A stretch of 64,000 nucleotides of DNA from contig VSOH01000306.1 in assembly GCA_009774735.1 (NCBI GenBank), positions 1-64,000 of the forward strand, in the 5' to 3' direction. The DNA is from Clostridiales bacterium (GTDB lineage Bacteria > Bacillota_A > Clostridia > Oscillospirales > Acutalibacteraceae). Within the stretch, counting starts at the first letter, position 1. Each line of letters starts with the position of its first letter. The notes below the pieces were generated by a model. The model was not told where the DNA came from, did not search any database, and worked only from the letters and a program-made list of their open reading frames with translations. The position numbers were made by a program, and so were the translations under genes. Positions 8,833 through 17,168 of this stretch are shown here, piece after piece.

Positions 8833-9075
8833 ATGCAGACAAAACGTAAACTTCTCAACTCACAGGAGGCAGCCGAATATCTCGGACTTTCGCTGTCCTA
8901 CTTCCGCAAGATGATGATGAGACGTGTGATCCCCATGTACAAGCCGAGCGGCAAGCTCTGTTTCTTTGACCCGGACGACCTTGACGCATACCTGACGAGT
9001 ATCCGCATATCATCGCAGAGCGAGATAGACAGCGAGGCTGAGCGTTACCTTGCGAACAACAGAAAATCACATTAA
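8833..9075 (+). CDS. Excisionase-like helix-turn-helix DNA-binding protein
   Basis: An 80-residue protein. The segment LNSQEAAEYLGLSLSYFRKM followed by VIPMYKPSGKLCFFDPDDLD is the MerR/excisionase-type winged-helix pattern (HTH_17), where the wing holds the G-K-x-x-F strand and the D-x-D-D-L-D helix. The start at 8833 is chosen over longer frames because the promoter and conserved domain begin there. In Bacteroidales mobilizable elements such proteins regulate excision or the mobilization genes. No integrase is nearby, so regulation of the downstream mob genes may be its remaining role. Confidence 0.8.
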   Translation: MQTKRKLLNSQEAAEYLGLSLSYFRKMMMRRVIPMYKPSGKLCFFDPDDLDAYLTSIRISSQSEIDSEAERYLANNRKSH

Positions 9076-9086
9076 CAACCTAAGCT

Positions 9087-9581
9087 ATGGTAACAGACAT
9101 TCCAAACAACACAAAGGGCACGAAGCCCGCGACCACCGTAGAATCAAAATCAAAAGATTATAAGACCACTGACCAGAAGAAAATCCGGATTATAATGGAG
9201 TTCCTTCAAGGGTGCTCACCTTACGAGTCCGATGCGCTCCGCGCCCTGCTTGCAGTGGCAAAGGGCACGACCTCGGCAGAATCCATGCCTCAGTATGACC
9301 GCACGGCAATCAATCGCTATCTCAACTTCGGATGCGACAAGGAAACAGGAGGTGTTGACGCAATACGCGAACATCGGCAGTCCCGAAGCCTTGAGCTTAT
9401 GAAAACCGTGTCGCAGTATGTGGAGAAGGAGGACATCATCAACATCACATCGGTGTTACTCGCTATATCTTCTGACAAAAAAGATATAGAAAATATTGTC
9501 AGCAACCTACCGAAGATACAGACAGCCGCCACCCCAAACACAACATCGGGCATACCGGGTAATAACGCACCTTCAAAGTAG
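9087..9581 (+). CDS. Unknown protein of the mobilization module
   Basis: A 164-residue protein with a Thr/Lys-rich, probably disordered N-terminus (first 30 residues), a helical core (about 32-140) and a Pro/Asn/Thr-rich tail. No family recognised. It lies 11 bases after the excisionase-like gene and is probably co-transcribed with it. Confidence 0.6.
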   Translation: MVTDIPNNTKGTKPATTVESKSKDYKTTDQKKIRIIMEFLQGCSPYESDALRALLAVAKGTTSAESMPQYDRTAINRYLNFGCDKETGGVDAIREHRQSRSLELMKTVSQYVEKEDIINITSVLLAISSDKKDIENIVSNLPKIQTAATPNTTSGIPGNNAPSK

Positions 9582-9841
9582 ATGAAGCAGGAGAAAATAC
9601 ATAGATCCATTTTCCCTACCTTTCCGGTTGTGCCTGTCTTATCTTTTCAAGGTTTCGTGACTTCAACAATATTGCCATCATCACAGAGTATGAAATTTTT
9701 TCTTAAAAGATGATGCCGTATCCATTTATTTTTTGAAGGAACAAGGAACTTGAACGAGACCTATCCAAGCCAATCATTGAAACGGAAAGTTCAGACTTCA
9801 TAAAATCTCCAATGAAAATCACATCTTAAAAAATTACGCAC

Positions 9842-10249
9842 ATGAAGCAACAAAATATAAATCCATTTTCAAGCATCAGCCTGAAGCTGACGGCAGATGC
9901 CATTGAATGGTTATCGGGAACAACGACCGACAATGACGGTAACGAGATACGGAATATCGACATCTTCACCGGACTACTGAAGGAGATGAGAACCGCAGCC
10001 GGATATGACGGCACATACCGACGACCGCTCAACCTGAAGCCTGGTCAGGCGCAGTTCTCGGAGATAGGTCTCGCGGAGCGGTGGAAACTCGGGAGGAAGA
10101 AGATGCACAATATCCTCTCCAGAATGGTGGCTGTAGGGTTGGTGGAAATCTACAACTCACGCATAGGCTCGGTAATCACATTTTCCTGCGTCACCGGCTG
10201 GGAGACTCCCGATAAACCGATTGATGACAGTGAAATCAATGACCGATAG
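9842..10249 (+). CDS. Unknown protein with winged-helix-like segment
   Basis: A 135-residue protein. Residues about 65-125 (FSEIGLAERWKLGRKKMHNI then a beta turn RIGSVITFSCV) read like a winged helix of the replication-initiator or GntR type: helix, turn, recognition helix, two strands. No catalytic motif is visible. The 260-base gap before it (9582-9841) contains no gene, promoter or hairpin that I can support. The gene precedes the oriT-like region, so a DNA-binding role in mobilization is plausible. Confidence 0.6.
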   Translation: MKQQNINPFSSISLKLTADAIEWLSGTTTDNDGNEIRNIDIFTGLLKEMRTAAGYDGTYRRPLNLKPGQAQFSEIGLAERWKLGRKKMHNILSRMVAVGLVEIYNSRIGSVITFSCVTGWETPDKPIDDSEINDR

Positions 10250-10327
10250 TCATTTTTCAGATGTACCTGCCCATTCAGGAAAACAGGGGTTGCGACAGCG
10301 GAAGTCAGGTAGTATGTTGCGAGATAT

Positions 10328-10368
10328 GTTTTGGTGTTACACCCGGCTTCGCCCGGTTGCACCAAAAC
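10328..10368. other. Candidate oriT hairpin of the mobilization module
   Basis: GTTTTGGTG pairs with CACCAAAAC (9 bp), enclosing a second stem ACCCGG/CCCGGT around CTTCG. It lies in the noncoding gap directly upstream of the MobC and relaxase genes, the usual place for oriT in Bacteroides mobilizable elements. Downstream sequence (GCCTCGCCCCTCCCTACGG) is GC-rich unlike the surrounding DNA. A nick site cannot be read off directly. Confidence 0.45.
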
Positions 10369-10457
10369 GCCTCGCCCCTCCCTACGGTCAGGGTCATGGC
10401 CGCTCGCAGGCTCGCACCGACAATCAGTTATACAAATCACGGAAAATCCGCTTATAT

Positions 10458-10913
10458 ATGAATAATACAGACAATAGCCCCGGCGATAACGCCGAAAAGA
10501 CGAATCGAAAGAAGCTGCCGCCGGAGGCTGTGCGGTCGTGCACCGTCACCACAAAGGTGACAGCCGCAGAGCGTGAGAAGATACACGACATTGCCGCCGG
10601 ATGCAACCTTACACCGAGCGACTACATGAGGCAGCGCGCCCTGGGCTACGAACCGCCGGCGGCACTGACCTCCGAGGAATCGGCATTGCTTCGCAACCTC
10701 GACGGTTGCCGTGTCGATATACTCAACTTCGCCAACGCCCTTGCCGGCATGAAACAAGACAAGAGAATCATACTTTTTCAAAAGGTCTCCTTCATGCTCG
10801 ACTGGTACAGGCAAGTGGTACCGATAACCAACGCCGTAACAGAGTTCCTTAACTCCGTGATAAACGGTGGCCGTCTGAGTCCGCGCACAAGGAAAACCAT
10901 CACAAAAATTTGA
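10458..10913 (+). CDS. mobC: MobC-like relaxosome accessory protein
   Basis: A 151-residue basic protein. The pattern RSCTVTTKVTAAEREKI, then CNLTPSDYMRQRALGY, is the ribbon-helix-helix region of plasmid mobilization (MobC/BmgB-like) proteins, followed by a helical part (LLRNLDGCRVDILNFANALA) and a basic tail. These proteins bind oriT and help the relaxase to nick. The start at 10458 is chosen because the frame upstream overlaps the candidate oriT and is GC-rich noncoding. It lies four bases before the relaxase gene. Confidence 0.8.
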   Translation: MNNTDNSPGDNAEKTNRKKLPPEAVRSCTVTTKVTAAEREKIHDIAAGCNLTPSDYMRQRALGYEPPAALTSEESALLRNLDGCRVDILNFANALAGMKQDKRIILFQKVSFMLDWYRQVVPITNAVTEFLNSVINGGRLSPRTRKTITKI

Positions 10914-10917
10914 GAAC

Positions 10918-12114
10918 ATGATAGCGAAAGCAAAATCAATATCGCACGGCATAAATGCCCTTAACTACATAACAGGAGTGTCGGCGAACAAGAAACATCC
11001 CGAAAAAATATATCATATCTACGACAACTTTCTCCCTCCCGGCATAGACCCGTTGGGGATATGGAACTCCGTCAGGCTGGATTCCTTGTCCCGACCACGC
11101 ATGAAAAACAACCTTATCCGAATAGAGATCAGCCCGGCATCTGAGCATACGCGCAACTACACTCCCGATGACTGGAAACAGCTCTGGCAGGATTTCGTGA
11201 CCGAGTTTGACCGTCAGGAGATGAAGGACAAAACAGGCCGTTTGCTATCCCCAAGAACCAATCTCGCAGGGAGCAAGTCAACCGTATGGCTTCACCTCGA
11301 ATCCGACAGCGGCACACCTCACCTCCATGCGGTTGTGAGCCGTCTTGACGAAAACGGGAACATCAACGATGACCGCAACATCCATCTTCGGGCACAACGG
11401 GCGGCGGAACGTATAGCAAGAAAGCGCGGCTGGCAGACAGCGGCAAATATCCATGACATAAACCGTCAGTCCGTAAGCCGGGACTGCCTTGATGTCCTTA
11501 GTCAGATGAGGGAATGGTCGCTTGAAGATTATTTCGCCCGGCTTGAGTCTAAAGGGTATGATGTCAAGGTCAGGACTGATGAGAAAGGCATAATCCGTGG
11601 ATATATCCTTAAAAAAGGCAACGCCAGGTTCAAGGCATCCGAGTTAGGCAAAGGCCGCAATCTTATGGCATCCAAACTTGAAGGAACGTGGAACAAGTTG
11701 CGCCCGAATCAAGAATGGCAGACAAAAGCCGACAGCAGGGAATCCGATATTCGACCGGATTATACCTCTTACCGACCCGATACCCGGCGTGTCGAATTCG
11801 AGCACGAAAGCAATTCATACACCCGATTTATCCCCGAAAAAGTCATGCAGGTGTTTGATGACGAGTTCGACAGCCGTGAAATGGATAACTGGGCAGACCT
11901 TATCAACGAGGCGTGCTACCACTTCGCCGTGGCTATGGGCTATATGGCGTTCCTGAACACGCCGACCTACGTTTCCGGCGGTGGAGGGGCATCGAACAAC
12001 GACCTCCCGAAAAAGCGTGATGACCTGGAGGAAGAAATCGCCCGCGCCCGTCGTTGTGCCGCCACAGCCCGCTCCAAGATAGGAATCATAAGAAAACGAG
12101 GATTCAGAAGATAA
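10918..12114 (+). CDS. Relaxase (HUH-type mobilization nuclease)
   Basis: A 398-residue protein of the relaxase/mobilization nuclease family. The metal-binding motif is GTPHLHAVVSRLDENG with His 135 and 137; the N-terminal catalytic Tyr is probably within YHIYDNF or INALNYITG. The C-terminal half is helical and charged and would contact the accessory proteins. It would nick the oriT candidate upstream and lead the strand to a coupling protein supplied by a helper element, perhaps the TraG homologue at 19140. It is distinct from the MobV relaxase at the right edge. Confidence 0.85.
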   Translation: MIAKAKSISHGINALNYITGVSANKKHPEKIYHIYDNFLPPGIDPLGIWNSVRLDSLSRPRMKNNLIRIEISPASEHTRNYTPDDWKQLWQDFVTEFDRQEMKDKTGRLLSPRTNLAGSKSTVWLHLESDSGTPHLHAVVSRLDENGNINDDRNIHLRAQRAAERIARKRGWQTAANIHDINRQSVSRDCLDVLSQMREWSLEDYFARLESKGYDVKVRTDEKGIIRGYILKKGNARFKASELGKGRNLMASKLEGTWNKLRPNQEWQTKADSRESDIRPDYTSYRPDTRRVEFEHESNSYTRFIPEKVMQVFDDEFDSREMDNWADLINEACYHFAVAMGYMAFLNTPTYVSGGGGASNNDLPKKRDDLEEEIARARRCAATARSKIGIIRKRGFRR

Positions 12115-12125
12115 CCGATTGTATT

Positions 12126-12626
12126 ATGGCACTTAAAAAGATTGACATATCCGGCATTGACAGCACGATAGCCGAGACGAGAGAGGATGAGCTGCGGCAG
12201 AAAGAGATCGAGGCGCAGAGCGACCTCGCCTTACAGATCCGGCTCTTCATGAAAGAGACTCCCTACATCATCAATGAAATCCGGGAGGCAGCTTCTCCGA
12301 TGGACGCTCAAAAGTTCTCATCGGCAGTCAGTGAGAATCTCCAGAAGTCCGCAACCGAAATGGCTGCGACATTCAACGCCAAAGTCAAGCCGATGGCCGA
12401 TAAGATGGAGACCGCAAGAAACTGCGTCATCGTTCCAGCACTCGCCGCCTACATAATTCTCTTTTCCCTGATATGGCTGTTCGTATTTCTCGCATTGGTA
12501 ATTTTCGCAAATTCCCATGCCATACATTCCGAAGAGATAAATTCGCTTGTCTCCCTGATAATCTTCTTTTGGGTGGTCTCAGTGGCACTCGTCACCTATC
12601 TCACCCGAAAATTCAAATGGCAATGA
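12126..12626 (+). CDS. Mobilization-module membrane protein
   Basis: A 166-residue protein with a charged helical N-terminal half and two membrane segments near the C-terminus (about residues 100-125 and 139-158), ending in LTRKFKWQ. The start ATGGCACTT at 12126 lies 11 bases after the relaxase stop. Similar two-helix proteins follow the relaxase in Bacteroides mobilizable islands; their role is not established, and anchoring the relaxosome at the membrane is my inference. Confidence 0.7.
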   Translation: MALKKIDISGIDSTIAETREDELRQKEIEAQSDLALQIRLFMKETPYIINEIREAASPMDAQKFSSAVSENLQKSATEMAATFNAKVKPMADKMETARNCVIVPALAAYIILFSLIWLFVFLALVIFANSHAIHSEEINSLVSLIIFFWVVSVALVTYLTRKFKWQ

Positions 12627-12771
12627 AAACGCAAACCGCAAAAATGTTACCCGGCCATTCTCCACATTCCGATACATTCCGGAAAATGCCGATAAAACAC
12701 CTCCGGCGTGACCGCATTGTTACCCGATTGAAAACAACAGTTTGTTACCCATTGATAATCACCACGAAACA

Positions 12772-13174
12772 TGGATATATTGAAAATTTCCATCACTATT
12801 TCTTCACCCTGGCACCAGATGACAAGTACATCAAATATACGATGGAAAAGGCAATGTACCTCATTGATGAAACAGGTTTAGCCCAGTATAATGCGTTGAA
12901 GGAGAAAGGTTTTTACGGTAATATCATGGGTACGAGTGCTGTGTTCAGCATCTTCTGTGACAGCATCCAGTTCAACAAGGACAATATGAGCTTCACCTAC
13001 TATGGCAGACAGCGTATCGAGCGACGCACAAGCATTCTGATGCGAGAACTCGTCACCGAAGGCTTTGTCAAGAGGGTTCCACGCACCGAGAACAACCCTC
13101 ACGGACTCCTCATCGTCAACTGGCGCACCATCTTGAACAAGGACATCGACCAGCGTGCCAAGTCAAGTTATTAG
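12772..13174 (+). pseudogene. traK: TraK (VirB8-like) lacking its N-terminus
   Basis: The frame matches the periplasmic part of Bacteroidales TraK: FHHYFFTLAPDDKY, MEKAMYLIDETGLAQYN, KEKGFYGNIMGT and ENNPHGLLIVNWRTILNKD. Normal TraK is about 205-210 residues and starts with a cytoplasmic segment plus one membrane helix; both are missing. Homology stops near 12770 and is replaced by the end of the mobilization module. In-frame Met codons exist upstream (12617, 12686), but the extra residues do not look like TraK and contain no membrane helix. I therefore call it truncated. TraL and TraM follow in the standard order. Confidence 0.8.
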
Positions 13175-13255
13175 TCCCTTTGGTAACAGCATTCTGCTTA
13201 CAGACAGAGACCAAGCCCGGCACAGTATTGTTTACATGTAATAAAAGATAGAATT

Positions 13256-13684
13256 ATGGGAATCAAGAAAATCATCTTAGGCGAACCCATGCCCGACGAG
13301 AATGACCCTAAGTACAAGGAAAGAGCCGAGCGAGACCGCAAGGCAGGACAGCAGTTCGCCCATGCCGTCGGCTTGGACAGACTCGCCGCCTTCATTCAGC
13401 GTTTCGCCACCAACCACAATAAGATATTCCTTGGAATTATTTTTGGCTTTGTGCTGTTCAGTGTCGGTCTTAACCTCTACAGAATGTCGAGAGCAGTCAC
13501 GTACCGACCGCAGCAAAGTAGTGCGATAGAACGGCAGGAGCAGAATCTGAAATTCAAACGCCACCATGCGCCCACTCGAAACGAGCCTCCCCACTCCGCA
13601 TCATCACAACCATCAGAGAACAAAGGGATAGAAAACAGTAACCACTTACAACTCGAAGAATATGAAGCTCACAGAAAAGATTAA
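13256..13684 (+). CDS. TraL-like conjugation protein
   Basis: A 142-residue protein with a cytoplasmic N-terminus, one membrane helix (IFLGIIFGFVLFSVGL, about residues 60-78) and a polar tail. In CTnDOT-type operons TraL (DUF3989) has one membrane helix and lies between TraK and TraM, as here. The sequence itself is too short and variable for a firm family match, so the call leans on order. Its 3' end overlaps the start of traM by 23 bases. Confidence 0.65.
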   Translation: MGIKKIILGEPMPDENDPKYKERAERDRKAGQQFAHAVGLDRLAAFIQRFATNHNKIFLGIIFGFVLFSVGLNLYRMSRAVTYRPQQSSAIERQEQNLKFKRHHAPTRNEPPHSASSQPSENKGIENSNHLQLEEYEAHRKD

Positions 13685-14900
13685 CTTCAATCAGCCCAAG
13701 TACAAGCTACCGGCAGTTATCTACATACCGTTGGTACTATTAGGCTTCGCAGTCTTCCGTCTTTTCAACACAGAGAAGATAGAAGTCACCACCGCCGAGA
13801 CCACCGAATACTACAACGACAAGTTGCCAGCCGCAAATATCAAGGGCGACGGAATCGGTGACAAATACACCAACATGCTCAATGATTTTGGTAAAATCAA
13901 GGATGAATCAGCCGTAGAGAATATCGAGCGAGGCAATGAAGACGTAAAGGAAAGCTACGAGTCCCAGTATTCCGATGCCGAGATAGCCGCCATGGATCAG
14001 AGCAACGACAAAGCCAAGGAGTCCATGGAACGCCTCCAGAGGCTCCAGGACCAGATCAGAGAGCAGCAAGCCAAGGACAACCAGTTTGCCCAAGACCGCA
14101 CAGGAGGCAATACCGACGAAGAAGAGGAAACCCTCAATAGCCTCCGTCAGGCACTTGCAGATGCAAGACTCGCAGGTCAGCAACAAGGCGCAACCGCCAT
14201 GAACAAACTCGAAGATGCCTCACAGACAGCAGGAGCAGAAGCAAGAAACAAAATAGAAGGCAAGACCGTTGTCGAAGCCAATGTCACCCCAAATGAAAAA
14301 GCCGTTAACGAAATCGCAGAGGATGCCGAAGCCGAGCAAGTCGTAAAATCCCAGAAGGAAACCAGCGACTATTTCAACACCATCGGCAACAACGAGCCAG
14401 AGCAGAAACTCATAAAAGCCATCGTTGACGAAGACATAACCGCTGTTGACGGATCAAGGGTAAGACTCAGGCTCCTCGATGACATTGACATCGGTGAAAG
14501 AACCATCCCTACAGGAACCTACCTCTATTGCATGATGAGTGGCTTCAGTCAGCAGCGAGTCAAGGGAACCGTCAAGAGCATCCTTATCAACGATGAACTT
14601 GTCAAGGTCAACCTCAGCATCTACGACACTGACGGCATGGAAGGCTTATATGTTCCGAAGAGCAGCTTCAGGGAAACGGCAGACAATATCGCCAGTGGCG
14701 CACTCAGCCAGACCATGAACCTCAATGACGGCAGCTCATCAGGCGGCACCTTCAGCCGTTGGGGAATGCAAGCCATTCAGAACGCCTATCAGAAGACCAC
14801 CAATGCCATATCCAAGAACATCAGGAAGAACAAAGCCAAGATCAAGTATGGCACACAGGTCTATCTGATTAACTCCAAGGAGAAACGAACAAATAAGTAA
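13662..14900 (+). CDS. traM: TraM (VirB10-like) conjugation protein
   Basis: A 412-residue protein. A membrane helix (YIPLVLLGFAVFRLF) at about residues 19-34 is followed by a long charged coiled-coil periplasmic region (about 60-230) and a beta-rich C-terminal domain starting near IKAIVDEDITAV. The C-terminal motif IPTGTYLYCMMSGFSQQRV resembles the VirB10-type strand region of Bacteroidales TraM. TraM bridges the inner membrane and the outer-membrane TraN/TraO core of the type IV secretion channel. It starts within the end of the TraL-like gene. Confidence 0.88.
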   Translation: MKLTEKINFNQPKYKLPAVIYIPLVLLGFAVFRLFNTEKIEVTTAETTEYYNDKLPAANIKGDGIGDKYTNMLNDFGKIKDESAVENIERGNEDVKESYESQYSDAEIAAMDQSNDKAKESMERLQRLQDQIREQQAKDNQFAQDRTGGNTDEEEETLNSLRQALADARLAGQQQGATAMNKLEDASQTAGAEARNKIEGKTVVEANVTPNEKAVNEIAEDAEAEQVVKSQKETSDYFNTIGNNEPEQKLIKAIVDEDITAVDGSRVRLRLLDDIDIGERTIPTGTYLYCMMSGFSQQRVKGTVKSILINDELVKVNLSIYDTDGMEGLYVPKSSFRETADNIASGALSQTMNLNDGSSSGGTFSRWGMQAIQNAYQKTTNAISKNIRKNKAKIKYGTQVYLINSKEKRTNK

Positions 14901-14906
14901 GAAGCA

Positions 14907-15746
14907 ATGAACGAATCAGGAGTATTAACCACCAAGCAAGAAGTCAAAGAGTATGTCGGCTTTGAATACGCATTCCCCAAGGAAGAGTGCGTGTTCGTCG
15001 GCAGACTCGACTACAGGAACTGGTTCAACAAAGGAAATGTCTATGGCTTAGTGTGCAATTTCACCACGGCAAACGGCAAGAAAATAGCACTCTTGGCATT
15101 CCGGCATAAATATCCAAACGAAATCTATGCTCCCAAGGACTGTGACATAGACTTTGCCCATGACGTAGAGGACGATAGCATCTGGAAAATCACCCTTGTA
15201 AACACCAAATATGGGAACCTGTATTGGAAACAGGCAGAATTAGTTTCCCAATACGACGAAGATGACACCATACTGAGCTACGAGAAGATAGAAACCTACA
15301 CGCAGGAACAAATCCAAGAAGCCATCGCAGAACGTGAGCGCAAGAAGCAGGAAAAAGCTGAAAAGGAACGGCATAAGGCAGAACGCCGACGTGAAAGGCA
15401 ATACCAAAAAGAGCTTAAAGCCAACAATCATTGGGGGCGACGGCTCAGGCTTGTAAAGGCATTCAGGGAAAAAACCTTGAAGGACAAGCAGATAAAGGAG
15501 TATGCAACCTACGAAATCTGTTTTGTAATCTCCTATGACCGCAAGAAGATGTGTTGTCCAAAAGGCATATTCTTCAACACAAGGAAAGCAAAGAACGCAC
15601 GTTACATACGCTTCCCGGAATCCTGTCAGAACTGTGAGATAAAGGAGTGTCAAGGAACCTACCAGACTCAGATTCAAATCGGCGATAAATGGATTACCAC
15701 TGATGAGAAGCGTACTGACTATTCAGAAGATGAAGATATATATTAA
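14907..15746 (+). CDS. Unknown cysteine-containing protein between TraM and TraN
   Basis: A 279-residue soluble protein, not recognised. Layout: a globular N-terminal domain (1-125), a highly charged Arg/Lys/Glu helix (about 130-175) and a C-terminal domain with a Cys cluster (MCCPKG, then SCQNCEIKECQG) that could bind a metal ion. It has no signal peptide. It sits in the middle of the tra operon (6 bases after traM, 12 before traN), where CTnDOT has no gene, so it is either cargo that hitch-hikes in the operon or a lineage-specific transfer protein. Confidence 0.65.
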   Translation: MNESGVLTTKQEVKEYVGFEYAFPKEECVFVGRLDYRNWFNKGNVYGLVCNFTTANGKKIALLAFRHKYPNEIYAPKDCDIDFAHDVEDDSIWKITLVNTKYGNLYWKQAELVSQYDEDDTILSYEKIETYTQEQIQEAIAERERKKQEKAEKERHKAERRRERQYQKELKANNHWGRRLRLVKAFREKTLKDKQIKEYATYEICFVISYDRKKMCCPKGIFFNTRKAKNARYIRFPESCQNCEIKECQGTYQTQIQIGDKWITTDEKRTDYSEDEDIY

Positions 15747-15758
15747 ACCAGAAAAGAT

Positions 15759-16610
15759 ATGAACACTATCAAGAAAATTGGCGTACTAATGATGTGCGCA
15801 ATCTCCGCAATGTCAATGAAGGCACAGACAACCACTGACGAAATGCAGTTGTTGACTGTCAACGAGAATGTCACCACCGTTATCACCGCCAGCGAGCCTG
15901 TCCGTCTGGTGGACATCAGTACCGACAAGGTCGCAGGTGATCAGCCTATCAACAACACTATACGTCTGAAACCCAAGGAAGGCGTAGAGGTCAATAAGGA
16001 CGGCGACATTCTGGCCATCGTGACCATCGTCACAGAGCGTTACCGTACTCAGTATGCCTTGATTTACACATCAAGACTCACAGAGGCTGTGACAGATAAG
16101 AACATCGAGTTGGACGAAAGGATTGCCTACACCAATCCTGCCGTTTCCATGAGCACCGAGGATATGACAAGATATGCACGTCAGATTTGGAACAGTCCTG
16201 CCAAGTTCAGGAACGTCGGCACCAAGATGCACAGAATGTATATGCGTCTGAACAATATCTATGCTGTTGGCGAGTACTTCTTCCTCGATTTCAGCGTAGA
16301 GAACAAGACCAACATACAGTTTGACATTGACCAGCTCAGAGTCAAGCTCAGCGATAAGAAAACCAGCAAGGCAACCGTCGTTCAGACCATTGAACTCACT
16401 CCAGAGCTCATTCTTGAACCTACCAGAGGCTTCAAGTACGGGTACAGGAACGTCATCGTCCTGAAGAAGATGACCTTCCCGAACGACAAAGTCCTTACCA
16501 TCGAACTCAGTGAGAAGCAGATCAGTGGCAGAACCATCTATCTGAACATCGAGTACAACGATGTCCTTACCGCAGACAGTTTCAACCATGCAATCCTTTA
16601 TGAAGAGTAA
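15759..16610 (+). CDS. traN: TraN (DUF4138, VirB9-like) conjugation protein
   Basis: A 283-residue secreted protein with signal peptide (MNTIKKIGVLMMCAISAMSMKA). The N-terminal domain contains ENVTTVITASEPVRLVDIST and the NTIRLKP strand typical of Bacteroidales TraN; the C-terminal DUF4138 part carries RMYMRLNNIYAVGEYFFLDF and a final NIEYNDVLTADSF. TraN is the VirB9-like part of the outer-membrane core and interacts with TraM. It lies between the unknown gene and traO in the usual order. Confidence 0.9.
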   Translation: MNTIKKIGVLMMCAISAMSMKAQTTTDEMQLLTVNENVTTVITASEPVRLVDISTDKVAGDQPINNTIRLKPKEGVEVNKDGDILAIVTIVTERYRTQYALIYTSRLTEAVTDKNIELDERIAYTNPAVSMSTEDMTRYARQIWNSPAKFRNVGTKMHRMYMRLNNIYAVGEYFFLDFSVENKTNIQFDIDQLRVKLSDKKTSKATVVQTIELTPELILEPTRGFKYGYRNVIVLKKMTFPNDKVLTIELSEKQISGRTIYLNIEYNDVLTADSFNHAILYEE

Positions 16611-16614
16611 AACT

Positions 16615-17157
16615 ATGAAGAAATCTGTAATACAATCCAAAGCATTCCTGCTTGTGGCCATGCTCATGATGGCTACTGCAGGATATGCCCAGAGTCACGG
16701 CAACCACATCAATTTCGGTGTCGGTGCGCTGTACGAGAGAGGTTTTGATGCCACACTGTCATGGGAGCATGAGACCAAGAACCACAACGCATGGGAGTAT
16801 TTCCTGAACGGTTATCTCAAATATGAGAAAGATAAAGCCGTAGGTCATATCACCAACGATTCCTTCTGGAACAGCTACAACACATGGGGAGCAGGTATCG
16901 CTTACAAGCCTTGTGTAGTAAGAGGCAGTATCAGAAACGGACGCAACAACTACGGATCGTTGCGAATTGGCGGTTCTGTCGGCAGTGATTTCAATGAAGT
17001 TGTCGGATGGGTCAATGTCGGCTATGAGCATAACTACGCTCTGAGAAACGGCTGGAGTCTGTACTGGCAGATCAAGACCGACCTCTGTATCAACGGCAAA
17101 GACCTTTTCAGAACAGGAGCCACTATCGGGTTCAAGATACCATATAACGCAAGATAG
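16615..17157 (+). CDS. traO: TraO-like conjugation protein
   Basis: A 180-residue exported protein with signal peptide ending near AGYAQS. The mature part is a predicted beta-barrel or beta-rich protein with alternating strands (HINFGVGALYERGFDATLSW at the start, GATIGFKIPYNAR at the end), matching TraO of Bacteroidales conjugative elements in size and position after TraN. The start at 16615 is 4 bases after the traN stop and opens the signal peptide. Confidence 0.8.
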   Translation: MKKSVIQSKAFLLVAMLMMATAGYAQSHGNHINFGVGALYERGFDATLSWEHETKNHNAWEYFLNGYLKYEKDKAVGHITNDSFWNSYNTWGAGIAYKPCVVRGSIRNGRNNYGSLRIGGSVGSDFNEVVGWVNVGYEHNYALRNGWSLYWQIKTDLCINGKDLFRTGATIGFKIPYNAR

Positions 17158-17168
17158 GAGGACAAACG

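Noticed and set aside
12473..12771. A longer TraK-containing frame starting at 12473
   Set aside because: Its first 150 bases overlap the preceding membrane-protein gene in another frame, and the residues before 12772 do not resemble TraK and have no membrane helix.
14907..15746. A zinc-ribbon or restriction-type function from the Cys cluster
   Set aside because: The spacing of the Cys residues does not match a known zinc ribbon or knuckle well enough.
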